Part shown: positions 19,011 through 24,301 of the stretch, one piece after another
How positions within the stretch are numbered: position 1 is the first letter of the stretch
Layout of the letters: every line of letters begins with the position of its first letter
Virus record (IMG/VR): IMGVR_UViG_3300025125_000826
Span: 1 to 24,301 of that record
Length of the DNA stretch: 24,301 bases
Direction: 5' to 3' (one strand)
Origin: a virus
Notes under the pieces: generated by a model
What the model was told of the DNA's origin: nothing
Databases searched by the model: none
What the model saw: only the letters and a program-made list of their open reading frames with translations
Program-made: the position numbers and the translations under genes

Positions 19011-20104
19011 CAGGAAGTAAGCAATCCAAAGAGCTTGATACCCTCGATGATGCCGACGTTGGAGCCGCTGCCGTCGTGGATCGCAAAGCCCGCTACCAGA
19101 TTTGAATTGCCCGCGATGTCTGCCGCTTCCGCAAAGGTCCAGAAGGTCGTCTCGGTCTCCCAATCGTCGTCAGAATATCGCAGCGTCACATCGTCATCCT
19201 CAATATAGATCCGCAAGGATCGATCCGCGGCCATCTGGGCAAGCGTGGTGTCGCCGTCGCCGGACGGGTGCCCGCCGCCATCGGTGAGCGTGGTGCCGCC
19301 GGGTGACTGTGCTGCGATAGGCCCGCCTCCCCAGCAGTAAACATTCCACGTCATCCACTCAAAGCCATAGGTTCCCGCCGCGAAGTCGTCCACGTAGCCG
19401 AAGCCGACCATCCAGTGATGCGCGTCCGTGTGCGGGCTGGAGGTGCTCATGACGGTCGGCGTCACTTCGATGTAGGCATGATCGCTGCTAGTCACCTCGC
19501 GGACAGAGTGGCATCGGGTGCCCCAGACTCCACCAGAAGACGAGCGCTTCAGACCCTCCAGCGCGCCGCCCACGCCGCCCGTGCCAAACACCAAGCCGGT
19601 TGCGTTGTCGATGTCTGCCGCCTCCGTCAGGTTGATCTCCACTCTGCCGCTATAAGTGAAGGTCGCCGTCAGCGTCCCGGCGCTCTCGCCCTCGTGATCG
19701 TACACCGTGATCGTCATGCTCTTTGCGCTGGTGTCTATCATCACCGGTTCGATCTTAACTTCGATCTCGCTGTTGCCTGAACTCGCCGTGCCCTTGAAGG
19801 CGATGTACATATAGTCGCTGCTATTGGTCAGGCTGGTGAAGGTGGCTGGTGAGTCGAGGTCTTCCCCTTCCACTGACACCAGCTTAAATGCGGCGGTATC
19901 TCCCGTACATTCCAGGCGCGCAAAGCCTGCCGTGCCTGTCGATGACGTGTAGCCCAAGATGAGGGTCTCATCCTCGCCCTCGTCTACCTCGCCCCAAGCT
20001 CCCGCGCCGCTGGTGGGCCCGCCGCTCTTCCAGCCGGGCGCGTTGAGATCTCCTATATCAGAGGACGAGCCCAGCCCCGCGCCACCCCTGCTGAGAATCG
20101 GCAC
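19010..20104 (-). CDS. Lectin-like (concanavalin/LamG-type) virion protein
   Basis: The product has 364 residues from GTG 20104, which begins after the upstream stop with a four-base gap. It is almost entirely beta, rich in Gly/Ser/Thr/Asp. Its end, SLRIYIEDDDVTLRYSDD...GFAIHDGSGSNVGIIEG, resembles the last strands of concanavalin A-like or LamG jelly rolls. It lies between the capsid genes and the connector, so it may be a head fibre or decoration protein that binds glycans. A longer frame to 20281 is open but would overlap the next gene. The specific fold is a judgement from strand pattern. Confidence 0.55.
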   Translation of the reverse strand: MPILSRGGAGLGSSSDIGDLNAPGWKSGGPTSGAGAWGEVDEGEDETLILGYTSSTGTAGFARLECTGDTAAFKLVSVEGEDLDSPATFTSLTNSSDYMYIAFKGTASSGNSEIEVKIEPVMIDTSAKSMTITVYDHEGESAGTLTATFTYSGRVEINLTEAADIDNATGLVFGTGGVGGALEGLKRSSSGGVWGTRCHSVREVTSSDHAYIEVTPTVMSTSSPHTDAHHWMVGFGYVDDFAAGTYGFEWMTWNVYCWGGGPIAAQSPGGTTLTDGGGHPSGDGDTTLAQMAADRSLRIYIEDDDVTLRYSDDDWETETTFWTFAEAADIAGNSNLVAGFAIHDGSGSNVGIIEGIKLFGLLTS

Positions 20105-20108
20105 GCGG

Positions 20109-20375
20109 TCACCTGAACCAGAGCACGGATGCGGCAGGCGTGCCGCTCGCTGACTTGACCTTGAGAGACAAGGCAGACGTGACGGATGCTCCCGCGTTGA
20201 GCACCCAGGAGGATCCCGCGGGTACTGCCTCTTCGTTGGCTGCGTCGATCTCGACAATGAAGCCGATCGAAGCATCGTCAAGCGTGACGCTCACGCTGTC
20301 CCATCCAGTCTCCACAGAGATCGCTGCGCCGTAGGACGTGCTCAGCGTTTGAGCGGCTGATCGTAGCTGTGCCAT
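20109..20375 (-). CDS. Small beta-rich virion protein, possible capsid decoration
   Basis: An 88-residue protein, MAQLRSAAQTLSTSYGAAIS..., rich in Ser, Ala and Val with alternating strand patterns (SVSVTLDDASIGFIVEIDAA; ALSLKVKSASG). It has an excellent SD, AGGAGGG, seven bases before ATG 20375, suggesting high expression. The small size, beta content and place near the capsid gene fit a decoration or auxiliary head protein. No family is recognised. Confidence 0.6.
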   Translation of the reverse strand: MAQLRSAAQTLSTSYGAAISVETGWDSVSVTLDDASIGFIVEIDAANEEAVPAGSSWVLNAGASVTSALSLKVKSASGTPAASVLWFR

Positions 20376-20398
20376 TGTCTAACCCTCCTGGGCTTGGG

Positions 20399-20623
20399 CT
20401 AGTCGAAGGCCACTGTGAGGGTCTTGCTGGTCGTGCCGTTGCTGTAGACCACGGACGCTTTTAGATTGTGCCCGGACTCGTCCAGATAGAAGGAGATCTC
20501 TCCCGCCCTGCCCGACGCTGCCGCGAAGCCGCTGGTGACTGCATCAGGGTTGACCCGGATGTATACGTCTCCGTCGTCATTCACCTTGACACCGTGCTGA
20601 ATTACTTTGCTGCCTTTTGACAT
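20399..20623 (-). CDS. Small beta-rich hypothetical virion protein
   Basis: A 74-residue protein, MSKGSKVIQHGVKVNDDGDV..., with strands around YIRVNPDAV, GEISFYLDESGHNLKASVVYS and KTLTVAFD. AAGGAG precedes ATG 20623, and a hairpin TCGCTC/GAGCGA (about 20628-20644) sits over that SD, so initiation may be regulated. It has no predicted membrane segment. It is probably a head accessory or decoration protein by context. Family unknown. Confidence 0.6.
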   Translation of the reverse strand: MSKGSKVIQHGVKVNDDGDVYIRVNPDAVTSGFAAASGRAGEISFYLDESGHNLKASVVYSNGTTSKTLTVAFD

Positions 20624-20665
20624 GTCACTCGCTCCTTGAGAGCGACGCCTAAGCGCCGAGTGTTG

Positions 20666-20836
20666 TTAGCTGTCTCGCTGGTGGCCTCGCGGCCTGTCTG
20701 ATTTCTCTCCGTGGTACATAGCCCGGATCGCCTTGCGTGCCTTCTCTTTGGCCCATGCAGGATCCGCCCCGTGCTTCACCGCGCGGCGCGTGAGCTTGTC
20801 CACAGCCTCGCGCCCCTTGGGATGCTCTCCGCTCAC
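20666..20836 (-). CDS. Short basic protein, head region
   Basis: A 56-residue basic protein, VSGEHPKGREAVDKLTRRAV..., starting at GTG 20836, which overlaps the upstream stop as GTGA, and stopping at TAA (20666-20668). It consists mainly of Lys/Arg/Ala-rich helix (REAVDKLTRRAVKHGADPAW, then AKEKARKAIRAMYHG). The coupling and codon pattern make it a real gene despite its size. A nucleic acid- or capsid-interacting role is possible given the charge. No family is recognised. Confidence 0.7.
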   Translation of the reverse strand: MSGEHPKGREAVDKLTRRAVKHGADPAWAKEKARKAIRAMYHGEKSDRPRGHQRDS

Positions 20837-21513
20837 GGGCTGGCCTCTTCCTGCACGCGCGTTGCCTTGACCTTGCGCCGCTTGCTGCGCTTGGGCTTGA
20901 CCTCGTCCAGATGTGCGGGCCGGGCTGATAGCATAGAGTCGAGCCGCTCGCGCTCTCTGACGAGCCGGGAAGTCACCACCTGATTGTGAGGCATGGAAGC
21001 CGCCCGGCCCTCCAGCCGATCCACTGCGCTGCGCTGCTTGTCTACCTCAAGATCGAAGACCTGCCGCGTGATAGGCTCGCAGATCCCAGCGGTCACAAGA
21101 TGCCGCCGGAAGTCGCGCCAGCCCTCGTCGTCGTGATCCCAGAAGACGCGAGAGCCCACCACAGACGCCTCATCGAAGACGCTTGTATAGACGCGCCCGC
21201 GGCCCTGCTTGGGCACCTCCTGAACGTACCACTGCCAGTCACCCAGGCGCGGATCGTTTGGTCGCACGATCTGCCAGCCGTTGCGGTTGAGTTGAGCCAC
21301 GGCAAGATCAGTCCCGCCGCCGTCGGATACTCCGTTGCAGCCAGGATCCAAGCTCATCTTGCTTGGAGTCGGCAGCCACTCGCCACCGTCAAAGGCCCAG
21401 CAGTGCGGATGCACGATGTACCAGAAGCGAGGGCGGGCACGCACTGAGCGCGGCAGCTTCTCCGATTCAAGCGCGTTCGTCTCTGTTACCCGCTGGCCTA
21501 TGATTGCTGACAT
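20833..21513 (-). CDS. Hypothetical virion-region protein with basic C-terminus
   Basis: A 226-residue protein. The N-terminal half is Trp/Pro/Gly-rich (RPRFWYIVHPHCWAFDGGEW; DWQWYVQEVPKQGRGRVY), suggesting a compact beta domain. The C-terminal third is helical and basic, ending in a Lys/Arg cluster (VKPKRSKRRKVKATR). It begins at ATG 21513, with AAGGAC upstream, just after the hairpin that follows the capsid gene. Position suggests a head protein, for example head completion or internal. I do not recognise it. Confidence 0.6.
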   Translation of the reverse strand: MSAIIGQRVTETNALESEKLPRSVRARPRFWYIVHPHCWAFDGGEWLPTPSKMSLDPGCNGVSDGGGTDLAVAQLNRNGWQIVRPNDPRLGDWQWYVQEVPKQGRGRVYTSVFDEASVVGSRVFWDHDDEGWRDFRRHLVTAGICEPITRQVFDLEVDKQRSAVDRLEGRAASMPHNQVVTSRLVRERERLDSMLSARPAHLDEVKPKRSKRRKVKATRVQEEASP

Positions 21514-21540
21514 CGATCATCCGTCCTTCTGTGGTGGTTC

Positions 21541-21576
21541 GCGGGCAGCCGGACGAAGGACGATCCGGCCACCCGC
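21541..21576 (-). terminator. Strong hairpin downstream of the capsid gene
   Basis: A 36-base element. Outer stem GCGGG (21541-21545) / CCCGC (21572-21576), a two-base mismatch on each side, inner stem GCCGGA (21548-21553) / TCCGGC (21564-21569) and a 10-base loop. It lies between the capsid stop and the next gene. Without a T run it is probably a partial terminator or an mRNA 3'-end stabiliser that sets capsid above downstream expression. Confidence 0.55.
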
Positions 21577-21587
21577 TCGCCGGGTTG

Positions 21588-22502
21588 TTAGGCGTCCGTG
21601 GTGATGTTCACACCTCGGGCCGTTTCGAGCAGACCCACAGCCACGAAGGCGTGAGCCACGACGCGACTGATGCCGGGGTCGCCTGCGCGGACGAACTCCG
21701 CATAGACCGGCGAGCCGGGAGCACCTGCGCTGATCGCTCCGGGCATGTTGCCCCGTGCGCTGGCTTCGACGTACCCAAGGCAGCCGTCGCCAAACATCGC
21801 GCCGACACGGTTTCCGCCACTGGTCGAAACTGAATCGCTCTGCCAGATGTCAACGCCCATGAAGGAGCCCTGAAACCCTGGCCCCTTCAGGCTCAACTGT
21901 GCGGCAGTGGCTGGCAGGAACTGGATCGCGCCGCCCTCGCTGCGAAGGCTGGCCTGCAAGTCAGTCACCTGCACGGGTGCCAGGATCGCGGTGTACGGTC
22001 CGGGGCACACAGCCTGCTGGAGAGTCGCAGTAGCGCTGAACCAGTCATCTACGGTCATGTCTGCGGCGCTGGTGCCGACGTTGGCGGTGATGGTGTCAGC
22101 CGCTGCCATAGTCAGATCGGTGAAGCGCAGCCCGTATGCCTGAGCCGCCTTTCCTGCGAGCGCCTGCAGATCGAGCATACCGGGTGCCCCGGTGACGCTG
22201 TGAAGATCCGACATACCGAAGCTGATGATCTGGTGTGCGACCGTCAGCGAGACTGCGCCCACTGTCACCGCAGTATTGTCGGCGGCGGTCACCTCATCGG
22301 CGTTGGCTGCGGCCATTGCAAGATCATAATCAACGGTGCCCGTGGTGAGCACAGCGGATCCGCTGCCGCCGATGTCTCCCAGGTTCCGCACGACTCCGCG
22401 CAGATCCGTGGGGTCCATCAGGAGTTCATGGATGAGCCGGTTGTATACCTCGGCGGCACGAGTTGACGCGCCCGATCCGGTTAGTGTGATTTCGTTGGCC
22501 AT
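21588..22502 (-). CDS. Major capsid protein
   Basis: A 304-residue protein following portal and scaffold-like genes. The sequence (MANEITLTGSGASTRAAEVY; GTVDYDLAMAAANADEV; LTVAHQIISFGMSDLH; DDWFSATATLQQAVCPGPYT; VRAGDPGISRVVAHAFVAVG) fits a HK97-fold capsid protein with an N-arm, a spine-helix region and a C-terminal beta-rich part, but it has no diagnostic motif I can cite. It has the longest 5' leader of the window (180 bases, with its own promoter and hairpin) and AAAGGA nine bases before ATG 22502, consistent with the most abundant virion protein. It ends TAA at 21588-21590, with a hairpin behind it. Confidence 0.85.
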   Translation of the reverse strand: MANEITLTGSGASTRAAEVYNRLIHELLMDPTDLRGVVRNLGDIGGSGSAVLTTGTVDYDLAMAAANADEVTAADNTAVTVGAVSLTVAHQIISFGMSDLHSVTGAPGMLDLQALAGKAAQAYGLRFTDLTMAAADTITANVGTSAADMTVDDWFSATATLQQAVCPGPYTAILAPVQVTDLQASLRSEGGAIQFLPATAAQLSLKGPGFQGSFMGVDIWQSDSVSTSGGNRVGAMFGDGCLGYVEASARGNMPGAISAGAPGSPVYAEFVRAGDPGISRVVAHAFVAVGLLETARGVNITTDA

Positions 22503-22681
22503 GGTGAGCAGTCCTTTATCTTGAGCGCAACGCGCTCTTGGTTATTCGATCGGCCCTTTGCGCCCGACTGCCCGGCGGCGGCATGGCCCCTTGCGCCCGC
22601 ATCCCTTATCGCCCGTTGTGGTCGGCGGCACCGTGGATGCTGGCTCGTCAATGCTAAGCACCCTGCGGCGCTGCTGTCAAC
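22503..22681 (-). promoter_or_regulatory. Capsid gene promoter and structured leader
   Basis: The minus strand shows TTGACA (22680-22675), an 18-base spacer and TAGCAT (22656-22651), a sigma70 promoter with a perfect -35, starting one base after the scaffold stop. The transcript leader holds a direct repeat GGGCGCAARGGGCC (22598-22585 and 22565-22552, 33 bases apart) and a perfect hairpin GAGCGC-GTT-GCGCTC ahead of the SD. Confidence 0.7.
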
Positions 22682-23278
22682 CTAGAAGCTGCCGCCCTTC
22701 AGCGAAGCCAGGATGTCGCCTTTGTTCGCGGTCCAGTCTGCCGGGCTCATCGTCGCATACATGCCCGGCGTGTAGGTCTGTGCGGGTGCTGGGCTGGGCT
22801 GTGCGCCGTTGTTGGTTGTGGGCTGGGCCGGGCGTGCCGCCTCTGGCGCTGCCTCCGCTGTCGGCTCTGCTGTGGGCTGTGGCGCAAGGTCTGCGATCAT
22901 GCCCTCGCGGTTAGCCTCCCACCAATCGCCCCAGGGCTTCGCCTTGTCGCCCTCGGCCTTGACGTGCTGCTGATGCTGGAATAGCGCGAAGTCTCGCACG
23001 CTGCCCTTGGTTACGCCCGCCTCTAGCATGCTGATGTGTGCGGTGCTGGTGGCGTTGCCGCTGGCGAGATCGGCGCGGGCCGTCTCAAGCTCAGTGCGGA
23101 GATCCCCGACGCCTTCGACCTGGGCCGCGAACTGGTCGCGCTCTTTGGTGAGCGTCTTGATCTGTGACTGCACCTCAGAGAGTTGCTCGGTGAGCGTCTT
23201 GCGCTGTGCCTCTGCGGCCTTGCGCTTCTCGACCTCTGCCTTGAGTCGCTCTTCTGGGATCATACCGTCGCTCATCAT
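22682..23278 (-). CDS. Scaffold-like capsid assembly protein
   Basis: A 198-residue protein. The N-terminal third is a long coiled coil (about residues 7-75: RLKAEVEKRKAAEAQRKTLT; EQLSEVQSQIKTLTKERDQF). After that comes a helical region, a low-complexity Pro/Ala/Thr linker (about 132-168), and a C-terminal YTPGMYATMSPADWTANKGD segment likely to bind the shell protein. Coiled-coil proteins with Pro/Ala linkers between portal and capsid genes are commonly scaffolds. I see no protease domain. Starts at 23278 (ATGA overlap with portal) and 23275 are both possible; the first is given. The TAG stop precedes the capsid promoter. Confidence 0.75.
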   Translation of the reverse strand: MMSDGMIPEERLKAEVEKRKAAEAQRKTLTEQLSEVQSQIKTLTKERDQFAAQVEGVGDLRTELETARADLASGNATSTAHISMLEAGVTKGSVRDFALFQHQQHVKAEGDKAKPWGDWWEANREGMIADLAPQPTAEPTAEAAPEAARPAQPTTNNGAQPSPAPAQTYTPGMYATMSPADWTANKGDILASLKGGSF

Positions 23279-24301
23279 TCACCTCCGGTTGCGGGGAACA
23301 GTGCCCGCTCTTGTCTCACGCGCTCAAGCCAAGAGATCGCCTCTTCGCGGGTGAAGCCGGGCTGCTCTGCCATGACGAGATCCACCACGCTCTGGGTGCC
23401 CATAGCGATCCCTGCCGCGGCTGCCTCGCGGCGGGCCTTGCGCTCGTCTGCGCCAAGCGGGATCTGCTGATAGCGCAGATTGTAGCCGCCCTCTGGATAC
23501 GAGGTGCCCTCGGTCGCGTTGCACAGACTCGCAGCCAGGGCCAGCACGCGCCGATCTCCGGCCTCCATCTGAGGCACCATGGCCGCCTGTCGCTCGCGGA
23601 TGAATGACCGCTTGAGGCTGATCGCATAGCCGCTCTGAGCCGCCCCGCTCTGCTGGATGTCTGCCGGGCTGATGCCGCTGCTGATGAGCGCGCGTTGCTC
23701 GTAAGCATCGATCGCCAACTGCAGCCGCTCAGGATCACAGCCCGCAGCCCACTGCATCGCTTGGACTGGGCCGGGCCCTGTCTGGTCAATCATGACCATC
23801 GTGGTGGGGTCGTGCGCCACCTCGCGCCGTGTGCCCGCGTTGCTGCCCTTCGTTGAGACTCCCCGGACCTCTCCGTTGACCAGCCCACGGATCGGGCTGC
23901 TCGCATCTCTTACGCAATAGTTCCAGAGCGTCCAGAGCGTGGACACGGTGAGCGTGCTTTCGATCTGCTCCTTGCCGGTGTACGGATCCCACAGCGCAGA
24001 GCCGCCGCCCTCCGCGTGATAGAGCACATAAGGCATCACGGGCTCGCCCTCGACCAAGTAAGGGTAGGCCTCTCCGCTGAACTCAGCACCAAGCACCTGG
24101 GCTGTGATGTCTGCCTTGGCCTTGCTGGGGTCTGGCCCGTCTGGGATCAGGATCCGATAACTGGGCTCATCTCTGATGTCGAGAACGTCCCAGGTCCAAT
24201 GCGCTTCTTTCTTTCCGTTGCGCTCCACCGTCCTGATCCGGGCCTCGACCACAACGGACGGATCCGTCGGGCGGTCAGGGTGGGCCGAGGCCCAGACCAT
24301 G
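23275..24301 (-). CDS. Portal protein, C-terminal part (cut by window edge)
   Basis: The 341 residues shown end at the TGA at 23275 and run beyond the right edge; the first Met at 24300 is probably internal, since family members are usually 400 to 500 residues or longer. Residues 205-260 (YEQRALISSGISPADIQQSG; AQSGYAISLKRSFIRERQA; AAMVPQMEAGDRRVLALAAS) match the crown/wing helices typical of portal proteins. SALWDPYTGKEQIESTLTVS and LWNYCVRDASSPIRG belong to the core. The portal forms the 12-mer at the capsid vertex for packaging and tail attachment. Overlapping ATGA with the next gene shows the expected portal-scaffold-capsid order. Confidence 0.8.
   Translation of the reverse strand, partial: MVWASAHPDRPTDPSVVVEARIRTVERNGKKEAHWTWDVLDIRDEPSYRILIPDGPDPSKAKADITAQVLGAEFSGEAYPYLVEGEPVMPYVLYHAEGGGSALWDPYTGKEQIESTLTVSTLWTLWNYCVRDASSPIRGLVNGEVRGVSTKGSNAGTRREVAHDPTTMVMIDQTGPGPVQAMQWAAGCDPERLQLAIDAYEQRALISSGISPADIQQSGAAQSGYAISLKRSFIRERQAAMVPQMEAGDRRVLALAASLCNATEGTSYPEGGYNLRYQQIPLGADERKARREAAAAGIAMGTQSVVDLVMAEQPGFTREEAISWLERVRQERALFPATGGE

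Noticed and set aside
19010-20281. Extended 423-residue version of the lectin-like protein
   Set aside because: The first 59 residues lie over the gene at 20109-20375 and are Arg/Pro/Ser-rich, a shadow composition.
1-24301. Cyanobacterial HIP1 (GCGATCGC) as the cause of GATC excess
   Set aside because: I found GATC in many different contexts and saw no clear repetition of the full octamer.
1-24301. tRNA genes, insertion sequences, integrase or attachment sites
   Set aside because: No cloverleaf-like sequence, transposase or integrase motif was recognised on either strand by eye.

Overview
The window is part of a tailed double-stranded DNA phage (or prophage) genome with siphovirus-type tail genes. 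It is GC-rich (judged by eye at above 60%), almost fully coding, and built from two convergent gene blocks. The host is bacterial: the SSB ends in a bacterial-type acidic tip (DDLSDIPF), strong Shine-Dalgarno (SD) sites occur throughout, and the promoters look like sigma70. Two small membrane proteins carry Asp4-Ser-Ala repeats that I associate with Myxococcota-type proteins, so the host may lie there; this is a weak inference. No integrase, terminase or tRNA is visible. The terminase is probably beyond the right edge, next to the portal gene.

Plus-strand block, 2-6427 (early genes). Positions 2-4463 hold a tightly coupled operon: a gene remnant, a Lar-like zinc ribbon protein, an ERF single-strand annealing protein, SSB, an HTH regulator, a RusA-type resolvase, small Cys-rich proteins and an orphan beta-class DNA methyltransferase. 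Almost every junction is an ATGA, GTGA or TGATG overlap. Two hairpins at 4478-4538 may end this transcript. From 4580 to 6427 the architecture changes. Two near-identical promoter/operator modules, each with paired GTGGATAC boxes, drive short genes of unknown function. Most internal genes are preceded by a compact hairpin that abuts the SD. The block ends with a ribbon-helix-helix protein that has two nested in-frame starts.

Minus-strand block, 24301-6411 (late genes, transcribed right to left): portal, scaffold-like protein, major capsid protein (with a consensus promoter in its leader), a hairpin, a run of head and connector genes, tail completion and terminator genes, major tail protein, tail assembly chaperones with a -1 frameshift site (A AAT TTT), tape measure, a 1094-residue tail protein with a sialidase-like propeller, a tail hub protein, and a lysis region. 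The lysis region has an M15-type peptidase surrounded by five small membrane proteins, two of them with duplicated DDDDSA tails.

The most interesting material is the modular regulatory scaffold at 4580-6230, the repeat-tailed lysis proteins, the frameshift chaperone and two short genes (16093-16260 and 20666-20836) that a length cutoff would miss, the tail propeller, and a strong excess of GATC sites throughout.
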